A program made the position numbers and the translations under genes. A stretch of DNA of 64,000 nt from Streptantibioticus parmotrematis (lineage in GTDB: Bacteria; Actinomycetota; Actinomycetes; Streptomycetales; Streptomycetaceae), in NCBI RefSeq assembly GCF_019890615.1, contig NZ_JAINVZ010000005.1, forward strand, positions 372,001 through 436,000. Reading direction: 5' to 3'. Below are positions 1 to 7,808 of this stretch, piece by piece. The notes under the pieces are model-generated. The model was not told the DNA's origin. It searched no databases and worked only from the letters and a program-made list of their open reading frames with translations. Numbering within the stretch: position 1 is the stretch's first letter; the number at the start of each line of letters is the position of its first letter.

Positions 1-161
1 ACCTCGCGCTTGTCGGTGAAGTGCCGGAAGAACGTGCGCTCGGTCAGTCCCACGGACCGCGCGATCTCCGTAGCGGTCGTCTGTTCGTAGCCACGGGTGG
101 CGAACAGCTCGAGTGCCGCCCTTTGCAGCCGCTCCGGAGTCCCCGGTTCCCAACGCACCAT
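1..161 (-). CDS. TetR-family regulator, N-terminal part (runs off left edge)
   Basis: Only the first 53 codons are inside the window. They encode the N-terminal DNA-binding domain of a TetR repressor: a first helix (LQRAALELFATRGYEQTT) followed by the helix-turn-helix ATEIARSVGLTERTFFRHF, with the family signature TFFRHF near residues 43-48. The ligand-binding domain lies outside the window. The ATG at 161 is the natural start because the HTH begins about 20 residues in, as is usual. The gene is divergent from the SDR gene at 301, and a near-perfect palindrome at 220-240 lies between them, so it probably represses that gene and possibly itself. The family is clear; the ligand is unknown. Confidence 0.9.
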   Translation of the reverse strand, partial: MVRWEPGTPERLQRAALELFATRGYEQTTATEIARSVGLTERTFFRHFTDKRE

Positions 162-219
162 GCCGACGAGTGTAGTGATGACAGGGACTGACGTGTAGGC
201 GTAGGGTAGGCCTCAAGGT

Positions 220-240
220 TGATGTCAGTGACAGACATCA
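220..240. promoter_or_regulatory. palindromic operator, probably for the adjacent TetR regulator
   Basis: The arms TGATGTC (220-226) and GACATCA (234-240) are exact reverse complements. The symmetry continues inward around a central G at 230, so 18 of the 20 flanking positions pair. The size and position, between the divergent TetR and SDR genes and 60 bp before the SDR start, are typical of a TetR operator. Assignment to this regulator is inference. Confidence 0.65.
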
Positions 241-300
241 GCCGTTAGTGATCGCTTCGAACGGGCGCCTGCGTGCGCGGCGCCGAAAAGAGGTCTTGTC

Positions 301-1197
301 ATGCGTGTATTCGTCACCGGAGCCTCCGGCTGGATCGGCACCGCGGTCGTCGGCGAGCTGCTCGCCGCGGGACACGAGGTCACCGGGCTGGCCAGGTCGC
401 AGGCGTCCGCGGACGCGCTCCAGGCCAGGGGGGTCCGGGTGCGCCGCGGCGACCTCGACGACCTGGACGGCATCCGGGCCGGCGCCGAGGAGGCGGAGGC
501 CGTCGTCCACCTCGCCAACAAGCACGACTTCGCGAACCAGGCCGTGAGCAACGCGGCCGAACGCGCCGCCGTCCAGACCATCGGCGACGCCCTCGAGGGC
601 TCCGGCCGCCCCTTCCTGCTCGCGTCCGGCGTCGCCGGGCTCGCCCAGGGCAGGCCCTGTACCGAGGCCGACCCGTCCCCGTTCCACGGCCCGCAGTCCC
701 CGCGCGGCGGCAGCGAGAACCTCGCGCTGGAGTTCGCCGACCGGGGCGTGCGCCCGGTGAGCCTGCGGTTCGCGCCGACCGTGCACGGCACCGGTGACCA
801 CGGCTTCATCGCGGTCATCGCCGAGGCGGCCCGCCGCAGGGGCGTCTCCGGCTACCCCGGTGACGGGACCAACCGCTGGGCCGCCGTGCACCGGACCGAC
901 GCCGCCCGCATGGTCGCCCTCGGCCTGGAGAAGGCGCCCGCCGGGGCCCGGCTGCACGCCGTCGCGGAAGAGGGCGTCACCACCCGCGACATCGCCGAGG
1001 CGATCGGCCGCGCCTTCGACCTGCCGGTGACCTCGGTCGACCCCGCCGACGCCGAGGACCACTTCGGATGGATCAGCGCCTTCTTCACCATGGACCTCGC
1101 GGCGACCTCGATCGAGACGCAGCGGCTCCTCGGCTGGACCCCGACCGGCCCGGGCCTCATCGAGGACATCGCCGCGGGGGCGTACGCGGCGCGCTGA
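301..1197 (+). CDS. NAD(P)-binding epimerase/atypical SDR family protein
   Basis: This 298-aa cytoplasmic protein has an N-terminal Rossmann fold with the glycine motif TGASGWIG (residues 6-13), followed by the usual strand/helix pattern and a C-terminal substrate lobe. It resembles the NAD-dependent epimerase / 3-beta-hydroxysteroid dehydrogenase-like group. Where classical SDRs carry YxxxK, this protein reads RGGSEN (about 135-140), so the catalytic Tyr and Lys appear to be replaced. It may be an atypical reductase or a nucleotide-binding sensor rather than a classical dehydrogenase. The ATG at 301 follows a GAGG ribosome-binding site. It is divergent from the TetR gene and likely under its control. 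The substrate cannot be read from the sequence. Confidence 0.85.
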   Translation: MRVFVTGASGWIGTAVVGELLAAGHEVTGLARSQASADALQARGVRVRRGDLDDLDGIRAGAEEAEAVVHLANKHDFANQAVSNAAERAAVQTIGDALEGSGRPFLLASGVAGLAQGRPCTEADPSPFHGPQSPRGGSENLALEFADRGVRPVSLRFAPTVHGTGDHGFIAVIAEAARRRGVSGYPGDGTNRWAAVHRTDAARMVALGLEKAPAGARLHAVAEEGVTTRDIAEAIGRAFDLPVTSVDPADAEDHFGWISAFFTMDLAATSIETQRLLGWTPTGPGLIEDIAAGAYAAR

Positions 1198-1526
1198 CGG
1201 CGGGGCACGGGCGCGCCGTGGCAGGACGGCCCGGCGCGTCCGGCCTTCGGTGAAGGCCGCAGCGCCGGCGGCCGGTTGACACACCGCCGCCGCTCGCGGA
1301 GGCGTCGTGGGTATCGCGTGGAGAAGGGGTGAGAGATCCGTCCCCGCCGCGCGGTCGCTCCTGACCCCCGGAACGGCCGCGTCTGGGCGTTCCGCCCTCG
1401 TCGGAGGCGCGGCGCGGGTGCGGGATGCTGCTTGCCAGACCCGTGTGAAGAAGGGATGGTTGCTGGAAGACAACGATCCACGTCCTACGGAAGGCGGTTG
1501 ACCGGTGCGGTGGAGGCCAGCGGCCA
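1198..1526. other. intergenic region without a recognisable gene
   Basis: This 329-bp stretch separates the SDR gene from the phosphatase operon. It holds a TTGACA hexamer at 1276-1281 and an A/T-richer patch with GGAGG at 1512-1516 before the next start. I see no convincing -10 box, coding frame or strong hairpin. It probably contains the operon promoter. Confidence 0.4.
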
Positions 1527-3227
1527 GTGCCCGGATCTGAGCGGACGCCGGCAGATCCGGGGCGTACCCGCCCACGTCGTTCCGCGACGTGGGCCGAGGC
1601 GCCCTACCCGGTCGTCGTCGCCGACAGGGCGGGCGCGGTCGTCGAGTCCAACGACGCCGCTCTCACGCTGCTGCCCCGCCTGCGCCCCGGCGCACCGCTG
1701 GACGACACGGTCCCCGGCTGGCTCGCCGCGAGTCACGCCCGCCTGACGACACCCACCGGCGACCGCGACGACGTGCCCGCCGCCCTCCCCGGCCCCCGCG
1801 CCGGGACCGGGGAGCCGGTGGAGGGCATGGTCGGTGACCGCAGCTTCGGCGCCCATGCCACCCGGCGCGGCGACGGCGACGTGGTGTGGTGGCTGGTGGA
1901 GACCACCGACGTCCGCCTCGCCGAGGCGACCCTGGCCGAAGAACGCCGACGCACCTCCCTGCTCGCCGAGGCGTCGAACACCCTGCTGGCCTCGCTGAAC
2001 CTGGAGCGCTGCACCGAGGCGACCGCGCGCCTCGCCGTCCAGCACCTCGCCGACGCGGCGATCGTCGTCGGCCCGCCGGACGGCAGGAGCCTGACGGTCA
2101 CCTCCTGCGCCACCGGGCACCCGGTGACCCGGCGGCTGGTGCGCGCCGAGCCCGACATCGTTCCCGGCCTGCGCGAAGCCCTGGAAGGCTTCCCGCCGGT
2201 GCCCTCGCGGTGGATCGATCCCGCCGCCCTGCCCGACTGGGCGTCCGCCGAGGGCTTCACCGGGCCGGTCGGATCGGTCGTGGTGACACCGCTGCCCGGT
2301 CACGGCGTGTCGGCGGGAGCGCTCGTCCTGCTGCGGCACGGCGACCACGCGAGGTTCTCCCAGAGCGAGGAGGTCTTCGCCCGGCTCTTCGCCGCCCGCG
2401 CCGGGGCCGCCCTGTCGGCAGCCCGCATGTACGGCGAGCAGGCGGCGATCACCGCCACGCTCACCCGCGAACTGCTGCCGCCCACGCTGACGCAGGTGAA
2501 CGGCGTCGAGTTCGCCGGCGGCTACCGGGCCGCCGCCGCGCACGAACGCGTCGGCGGCGACTTCTTCGACGTCCACGCCGGGGGCGACGCGTCCGCCGAG
2601 ACCCTCGCGGTGATCGGCGACGTGTGCGGCAAGGGCCTGGACGCGGCCGTGCTGACGGGCAAGATCCGCAACACCCTGCACGCGCTGCTGCCCCTCGCCG
2701 ACGACCACGAACGCCTGCTGAACCTCCTCAACGGCGCGCTCCTGACCACCGAGCACGCCCGATTCGCGACCCTCGCGCTGGCCTCCGTACGCCGCGACGG
2801 CGGCCAGGTCCTGCTGCGGCTGACCAGCGCGGGGCACCCGCCGCCGCTGCTCGTACGGGCCGACGGGCGGGTGGAGACCGCCGCCACGCACGGCACCCTG
2901 GTCGGCGCGCTGCCCACCGTGCGGGCCTCCACCGCCGAGACGGTGCTGCAACCGGGCGAGACGTGCCTGATGTTCACCGACGGCATCACCGAGGCACGCG
3001 GCGGGCCCCTGGGGGAGGAGATGTTCGGCGAGGCCCGGCTGCGAAGGGCCCTGGGCGAGTGCGCGGGACTGCCCGCCGAGGCCGTCGTCGAACGCGTCCA
3101 GATGCTCGCGACCTCCTGGGTGGACTCCCACCGGCACGACGACATGGCCGTGGTCGCCATCACCGCGCCCCGCCACGCCCACCTGAGCGCGGTCGACGGC
3201 CACACGAGAGGCAGGTACACCGCATGA
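1527..3227 (+). CDS. PAS/GAF-domain SpoIIE (PP2C) serine phosphatase
   Basis: This 566-aa soluble protein has a PAS-like sensor (about 24-120), a coiled linker, a GAF domain (about 140-300) and a C-terminal SpoIIE/PP2C phosphatase domain (about 325-555). The metal-binding phosphatase motifs are intact: GGDFFDVH, GDVCGKGLDAA, SAGHPPPLL, MFTDGITEAR and the terminal HDDMAVVAI. Phosphatases of this family dephosphorylate STAS-domain anti-anti-sigma proteins in partner-switching networks. Two STAS proteins are encoded 1.1 and 1.5 kb downstream in the same operon and are the obvious substrates. The GTG at 1527 has GGAGG 10 bp upstream. Its TGA overlaps the ATG of the next gene (ATGA), so the two are translationally coupled. 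The signal sensed by PAS and GAF is unknown. Confidence 0.9.
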   Translation: MPGSERTPADPGRTRPRRSATWAEAPYPVVVADRAGAVVESNDAALTLLPRLRPGAPLDDTVPGWLAASHARLTTPTGDRDDVPAALPGPRAGTGEPVEGMVGDRSFGAHATRRGDGDVVWWLVETTDVRLAEATLAEERRRTSLLAEASNTLLASLNLERCTEATARLAVQHLADAAIVVGPPDGRSLTVTSCATGHPVTRRLVRAEPDIVPGLREALEGFPPVPSRWIDPAALPDWASAEGFTGPVGSVVVTPLPGHGVSAGALVLLRHGDHARFSQSEEVFARLFAARAGAALSAARMYGEQAAITATLTRELLPPTLTQVNGVEFAGGYRAAAAHERVGGDFFDVHAGGDASAETLAVIGDVCGKGLDAAVLTGKIRNTLHALLPLADDHERLLNLLNGALLTTEHARFATLALASVRRDGGQVLLRLTSAGHPPPLLVRADGRVETAATHGTLVGALPTVRASTAETVLQPGETCLMFTDGITEARGGPLGEEMFGEARLRRALGECAGLPAEAVVERVQMLATSWVDSHRHDDMAVVAITAPRHAHLSAVDGHTRGRYTA

Positions 3228-4324
3228 CCGCGCCACCCACCACCGTCGACCTGCCCGCCGTCCGGCGGGCGATGTGGCGGGCCGTGCTGGACGGCGACGC
3301 ACACGGTGCCTGCGACGTGGTGTTCCCCCTGCTGGACGGCGGACTCGACGCGGAAGTCGTGCTGCTCGACGTCATCGCCAAGGTCCAGGCGAAGGTGGGC
3401 GTCGAATGGGCCGCCAACCGCGTCAGCGTCGCCCAGGAGCACGCCGCCTCCGCCGTCAACGACCGCGTCATCACCGCCGTGCTGCACCACCCGGCGGCCC
3501 GCGTCGAGGACCCCGGACGGCGGGGCCGGGTGACGGTGGCCTGCGTGGACCAGGAATGGCACGCGTTGCCCGCCCGGCTGCTCGCCGAGGTGCTGCACCT
3601 GCGCGGCTGGCGCGTCGACTTCCTCGGCGCCCAGGTCCCCACCCCGCACCTGATACGCCACGTGCACCGCACCGGTCCCCTCGCCGTCGCGCTCTCCTCG
3701 TCGATCCCCACCCGGCTGCCGGTCGCGCACGCGGCGATCAGCGCCTGCCAGGCCACCGGCGTCCCCGTCCTGGTCGGCGGCGCCGCGTTCGGGCCCGACG
3801 GCCGCTACGCACGCCAGTTCGGCGCCGACGCCTGGGCCCCCGACGCCCGTGAGGCCGCCGGTATCCTCGAGCGGGGCCTGCCGCCCACCGGGATGGAGAC
3901 CGCACGGCAGGCCATCGAGGACCTCCCGCACCTGGGCGACCAGGAGTTCACCATGGTCGTGGGCACCGCACGGCAACTGGTGAAGCAGACCATGGTGGAC
4001 CTGGAGGACCGCATACCGGCCCTGCGCGCCTACACCGAGGAGCAACGCCACCACACCGCCGAGGACATCGCCCACCTCGTCGACTTCCTCGCGGCCTCCC
4101 TCTACACCGACGACCCGGAGTTGTTCACCCGGTTCATCACGTGGATGGCGTCGATCCTCACCGCGCGCGGCGTACCCGCCACCGTGCTGCGCCCCACACT
4201 GGACCTGCTGGGCGGTCAACTGCGCGACTTCCCCAGGGCCGGCCACCACGTCGAACGCGCCCGCCGGGCCCTCACCACCGCCGCCCCCGCCCCCGCCACC
4301 TCCGGATCGCAGGACGCCGTATGA
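3224..4324 (+). CDS. CarH-like B12-binding protein without DNA-binding domain (putative photoreceptor)
   Basis: This 366-aa protein begins directly with a helical B12-binding cap (about 10-95) and continues into a Rossmann-type cobalamin-binding domain (about 101-210). The cap carries W62-x9-E72-H73, the Wx9EH motif that marks adenosylcobalamin light sensors of the CarH/LitR type. The cobalt-ligand motif is present as E111-W-H113, followed by ALPARLLAEVLHLRGW. There is no MerR helix-turn-helix. Instead a helical domain of about 150 residues (215-355) follows, rich in leucine and charged residues, which I do not recognise. The gene overlaps its upstream phosphatase and downstream STAS gene by ATGA junctions, so it probably works with them as a sensor. 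The family call is firm; light sensing is inferred from the motif. Confidence 0.85.
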   Translation: MTAPPTTVDLPAVRRAMWRAVLDGDAHGACDVVFPLLDGGLDAEVVLLDVIAKVQAKVGVEWAANRVSVAQEHAASAVNDRVITAVLHHPAARVEDPGRRGRVTVACVDQEWHALPARLLAEVLHLRGWRVDFLGAQVPTPHLIRHVHRTGPLAVALSSSIPTRLPVAHAAISACQATGVPVLVGGAAFGPDGRYARQFGADAWAPDAREAAGILERGLPPTGMETARQAIEDLPHLGDQEFTMVVGTARQLVKQTMVDLEDRIPALRAYTEEQRHHTAEDIAHLVDFLAASLYTDDPELFTRFITWMASILTARGVPATVLRPTLDLLGGQLRDFPRAGHHVERARRALTTAAPAPATSGSQDAV

Positions 4325-4683
4325 CCGAGCTCAGCCCCTTCAGCGTCACCGTCCGCCGGCCGCAGCCAGGAACGACGACGCTGCACGTCCACGGCGACCT
4401 GGACTACGAGACCTGCGACGAACTCCTCGACACCGCCACCCGCCACCTTCCCGGATGTCGCGAACTCCGACTGGACTGCGCCGAGTTGGCCTTCTGCGAC
4501 TCGATGGGCCTGTCCTGCCTGCTGCTCCTGCACAGGCGGGCCGCGGCCGACGGGACCCGTCTGCACCTGGACAACAGATCCGACGCGTTCGACCGCCTGC
4601 TGCGGCTCACAGGCGTCCTGGGCCACCTCACCGCGGCCCGCGCCGACGCGACCGGCACCCGGGTCCCCCTCGACAACAGCTGA
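4321..4683 (+). CDS. STAS-domain anti-anti-sigma factor
   Basis: This 120-aa protein is a single STAS domain. The phosphorylatable serine is S61 in the motif FCDSMGLSCLLLLHRR, the expected position for RsbV/SpoIIAA-type antagonists. In the known mechanism an RsbW-type kinase phosphorylates this serine, a SpoIIE phosphatase removes the phosphate, and the dephosphorylated form sequesters the kinase and frees a sigma factor. The ATG at 4321 overlaps the stop of the B12-binding gene (ATGA). No cognate kinase lies in the operon; the nearest RsbW-like kinase is at 7809. An alternative reading is an RsbS/RsbR-like scaffold paired with the B12 sensor. Confidence 0.9.
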   Translation: MTELSPFSVTVRRPQPGTTTLHVHGDLDYETCDELLDTATRHLPGCRELRLDCAELAFCDSMGLSCLLLLHRRAAADGTRLHLDNRSDAFDRLLRLTGVLGHLTAARADATGTRVPLDNS

Positions 4684-4744
4684 ACGCCGCCGACGCGGCG
4701 TCACGCCCGGCGCCGACGTGCCGGGCGTGGAAGGATGGACCATC

Positions 4745-5083
4745 GTGAGTGGCGAAATGGATGTGGTGAGCGGGGGAATCGCCGACGGGCGGTTCGTGGT
4801 CCGTGTGGTGGGGGAGATCGACGCGGACTGCTGCGAGGCGTTCGGGACGGCGCTGGACCAGGCGCTCACCGCGGACGCCGACCGCACCGTGGTGGACGTC
4901 TCGCGCACGGAGTTCGCCGACTCCATGTTCCTGCACCTGCTGCTCGACGCCCAACGCCGTCACCGCCAGGCCGGGCGACGGCTGCTGATCGCCGGGCCGT
5001 TCACCCCGGTCGTGCAGCGGTTGCTCGAAGTCACCGGGACCGACTCCTTCTTCACCCTGGCCCCCTCGATCGGCGAGGCGTGA
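4745..5083 (+). CDS. second STAS-domain anti-anti-sigma factor
   Basis: This 112-aa STAS protein has the conserved segment VVDVSRTEFADSMFLHLLL, with the candidate phosphoserine S60. The usual T/M-G after the serine is replaced by MF, so it diverges from its neighbour. I chose GTG 4745 because AAGGA lies at 4731-4735, nine bases upstream; an in-frame GTG at 4718 would add nine residues but lacks a ribosome site. It follows the first STAS gene by 61 bp with no terminator, so it is probably the last gene of the operon starting at 1527. Two unequal STAS proteins suggest two partners or a scaffold/antagonist pair. Confidence 0.85.
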   Translation: MSGEMDVVSGGIADGRFVVRVVGEIDADCCEAFGTALDQALTADADRTVVDVSRTEFADSMFLHLLLDAQRRHRQAGRRLLIAGPFTPVVQRLLEVTGTDSFFTLAPSIGEA

Positions 5084-5216
5084 GCAAGGCCTCACTGATC
5101 CCAACACCTCGTGCGCCCTGATGAGTTGAGTGGGCGGTCGAGCCGCCGCGGGGCTTCCTGGCCGTCGGTCGCGTCACGAAACGCATTGAGGGGCCGCCAC
5201 CGGGTAACCGTGCGTC

Positions 5217-6770
5217 ATGAGACGCAGGACGAGGGAGACGGCGGCCCGGCTGGTCGCGGGGTGCGGGAGCTTGCCGGAGCGACTCGGGCGGCTGGACCGG
5301 CAGGCCTTCCGGGAAGTGGCGCGACGCCGCTGGCCCGGTGCGGAACAGGTGCTGCCACGGCTGAGCCGCAGCGCCAACCACGGTGTGCTGTGGCTCGGCA
5401 CCGCCGTGGGTGTCGCCGCTCTGTCGGGCCGCACCGGACGCCGCGCCGCGCTGCGCGGCGCCGGATCCCTCGCCGTCGCCTCCACGGTCGTCAACACCAT
5501 GGCCAAGTGGTCGGTGCGCCGCGCCCGGCCCGCGCTGACCGACGTGCCCGCCGTGCGCAGGCTGCGCCGCCAGCCCGCCACCACCTCCTTCCCCTCCGGC
5601 CACGCCGCGTCCGCCGCCGCGTTCGCGTTCGGCGTGGCCCTGGAGGAGCCGCGATGGGGGGTGCTGATCGCCCCGGTCGCCGCGTCCGTGGCGTTCTCCC
5701 GCGTCTACACCGGGGTGCACTACCCCAGCGACGTGCTCGCCGGGGCGGCCGTCGGCGTGGCCGCCGCGCTCGTCGTGCGGCGCGCCTTTCCCGTTCCGCG
5801 CAGGGTGGCGCCCCCGGCCGCCGACGCGCCCGCCCTGGCCGACGGCGACGGGCTCACCGTCGTCGTCAACCACGCCTCCGGCGTCCCGGCCGTCCTCACC
5901 TCGCCCGCCGACTGCCTGCGTTCCGCACTGCCGAAGGCCGAGGTGGTGGACGCCACCGAGGACGACGACTTCGGCACGCTCGTGGAGAAGGCGGCCCGGC
6001 AGGCGGCGGAACGCGGCGGTGCGCTCGGGGTGTGGGGCGGCGACGGCAGCGTGAACCGCGCCGCGGCCGCCGCCGCGCGCTGCGGCGTGCCGCTCGCGGT
6101 CTTCCCCGGCGGCACCTACAACCACCTCGCCGCCGACCTGGGCGTGCAGAGCCTGGCGCAGACAGTCGCCGCGGTGTGCGCGGGACAGGCGGCACACATC
6201 GACGTCGCGCGCTTCACCGGATCCGACGGCACGGCCGTCCCGTACCTCAACACCTTCAGCATCGGCGCCTACCCGGAGCTGGTGCGACTGCGGGAACGCT
6301 GGGCGCGCCGGGTGGGCAGCTGGCCCGCCGGTCTGCTCGCCGCCGCGCACGTCCTGCGCACCTCCCGGCCCGTTCCCCTGGTGATCGACGGCCGGCAGCG
6401 GGAGGTCTGGCTGCTCTTCGCGGGCAACTGCGCGTACCCGGGCGCGGGCCTGGCCCCCTCGCACCGCCGGGACCTGGCCGACGGACGGCTCGACGTGCGC
6501 GTCGTGGAAGGCGGCACGTTCGCCAGGACCAGGCTGCTGGCCGCCGCGCTCACCGGGGCGCTGCACCGCTCGCCGTTCTACCGGGCCCGCACCGCCACGT
6601 CCCTGCGCGTCAGCGGCATCCCGCGCGGCACGCACCTGGCCTACGACGGCGAGGTGACGACGGCGCCGGAGCACACGACGCTCACGAAGGCCCCGGAACC
6701 ACTCGTCGTCTACCGTCCACCCGGGCCCCCGGCCGAACGGCGCGCGCGTACCACCGGAGGTGCGCGGTGA
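5217..6770 (+). CDS. PAP2 phosphatase - diacylglycerol kinase-like fusion protein
   Basis: This 517-aa protein combines two lipid-active domains. The N-terminal half (about 20-190) is a PAP2/type 2 phosphatidic acid phosphatase with all three motifs: K97 in KWSVRRARP, SFPSGHA (about 124-130) and SRVYTGVHYPSD (about 160-171). Hydrophobic segments suggest membrane association. The C-terminal half (about 205-500) is a diacylglycerol/sphingosine kinase-like domain with GGDGSVNRAA (about 274-283) and FPGGTYNHLAADLG. The two activities would act in opposite directions on phosphatidate and diacylglycerol if both use the same lipid. Its stop overlaps the GTG of the YihY gene, so the pair is co-translated. 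The substrate is inferred only from family. Confidence 0.88.
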   Translation: MRRRTRETAARLVAGCGSLPERLGRLDRQAFREVARRRWPGAEQVLPRLSRSANHGVLWLGTAVGVAALSGRTGRRAALRGAGSLAVASTVVNTMAKWSVRRARPALTDVPAVRRLRRQPATTSFPSGHAASAAAFAFGVALEEPRWGVLIAPVAASVAFSRVYTGVHYPSDVLAGAAVGVAAALVVRRAFPVPRRVAPPAADAPALADGDGLTVVVNHASGVPAVLTSPADCLRSALPKAEVVDATEDDDFGTLVEKAARQAAERGGALGVWGGDGSVNRAAAAAARCGVPLAVFPGGTYNHLAADLGVQSLAQTVAAVCAGQAAHIDVARFTGSDGTAVPYLNTFSIGAYPELVRLRERWARRVGSWPAGLLAAAHVLRTSRPVPLVIDGRQREVWLLFAGNCAYPGAGLAPSHRRDLADGRLDVRVVEGGTFARTRLLAAALTGALHRSPFYRARTATSLRVSGIPRGTHLAYDGEVTTAPEHTTLTKAPEPLVVYRPPGPPAERRARTTGGAR

Positions 6771-7690
6771 ACGCCCTGGACGCCGTGACGCGGCACGGCG
6801 GCCGCCGCGTCCGGATGCCGTCCGCGCGGACCGGCCGCACCTGGTGGGCGGCGCTGCGCCGCACCCCCGTCACGGCGTGGAACGACAACGTGACCGACTG
6901 GGCGGCGTCCCTCACGTACTACGCGGTCCTCGCGCTCTTCCCGGTCATGCTGGTCGTCGTCTCCGTCATCGGGCTGTCCATGCCGCACGCGACGCCCGAC
7001 GTGGTCCGGCAGGTCACCGGCCTTTTCCCGGCCCAGTCGCGCGGACTGGTGAGCGCGGTGCTGGACCAGCTCACGCAGCAACGCTCCACCGCCTGGGTGC
7101 TCGTGGGAGTGGGAGGTGTCAGCTCCCTGTGGTCCGGCTCCAGTTACCTCGCCGTCTTCCGCCGGGCGCTGCACGCGATCCACCACCAGAGCGCGGCCCG
7201 TCCCGTGCGGCAGACCGCGGTGCGCATCCTGCTGACCGCCTTCGCCCTGCTGGCCCTGCTGCTCGGCAGCGCCGTCGCCCTGCTGCTGACCGGCGGCCTG
7301 GCGCGGGTGCTGGGCCGCCTGCTGCACATCGGCCAGGCACCGATGGCGGCGTGGGCCGCGCTGCGCTGGCCGGCGATGCTGGGCATCGCGGTGGTGCTGG
7401 TGCTCGTCCTCTACCGCTCCGGTCCGCGCGACTCCCGCCCGGTGCGGCGGATGGCGCCGGGCGGCACACTCGCGGTGGCGCTGCTGCTGGTCGTCTCGTT
7501 CGGCTTCAGCCTCTATGCCGCCCACGTGACCACGTACCACCGGCTGTACGGTTCTCTGGCAGGATTCGTGCTCTTCCTGATCTGGCTGTGGCTGTCCAAC
7601 CTCGCCCTGCTGCTCGGGGCGCTGTTCAACGCGGAACTGGCCAGGGCGGGCGCCGGGCGTGGCGCGGCATGGCGTTCCCTGGCGGGCTGA
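6767..7690 (+). CDS. YihY/BrkB-type integral membrane protein
   Basis: The product is 307 aa with about six transmembrane segments, beginning with AASLTYYAVLALFPVMLVVV (near residue 50), the hallmark of the YihY/virulence factor BrkB family. The late motif GSLAGFVLFLIWLWLSNLALL is also typical. The family is widespread; its biochemical role is not settled, with transport or envelope functions proposed. The GTG start is part of a GTGA overlap with the lipid phosphatase/kinase gene and has GGAGG at 6756-6760. The coupling suggests a shared role in membrane lipid handling, which is inference. Confidence 0.88.
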   Translation: MNALDAVTRHGGRRVRMPSARTGRTWWAALRRTPVTAWNDNVTDWAASLTYYAVLALFPVMLVVVSVIGLSMPHATPDVVRQVTGLFPAQSRGLVSAVLDQLTQQRSTAWVLVGVGGVSSLWSGSSYLAVFRRALHAIHHQSAARPVRQTAVRILLTAFALLALLLGSAVALLLTGGLARVLGRLLHIGQAPMAAWAALRWPAMLGIAVVLVLVLYRSGPRDSRPVRRMAPGGTLAVALLLVVSFGFSLYAAHVTTYHRLYGSLAGFVLFLIWLWLSNLALLLGALFNAELARAGAGRGAAWRSLAG

Positions 7691-7808
7691 CGGTCGGGGA
7701 GGGCCGGGGCCCGCTCTACCGGCGGGCGCCGCGGGCTTCGGGAAAGGGGCGCACACGGATCCCGGGAGGGCGTAAGGTGACCGCGAGTGACGCGAGGGGT
7801 GGTGTGAG

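Noticed and set aside
1276..1314. TTGACA plus GGGTAT considered as a sigma-B-type promoter
   Set aside because: The spacing (27 bp between the hexamers) fits neither a vegetative nor a sigma-B promoter.
1886..3223. Long open frame leading into the B12-binding gene, suggesting an 812-aa protein
   Set aside because: The upstream part is a frame shadow of the phosphatase gene with no domain content; the B12 gene starts at the ATGA overlap (3224).
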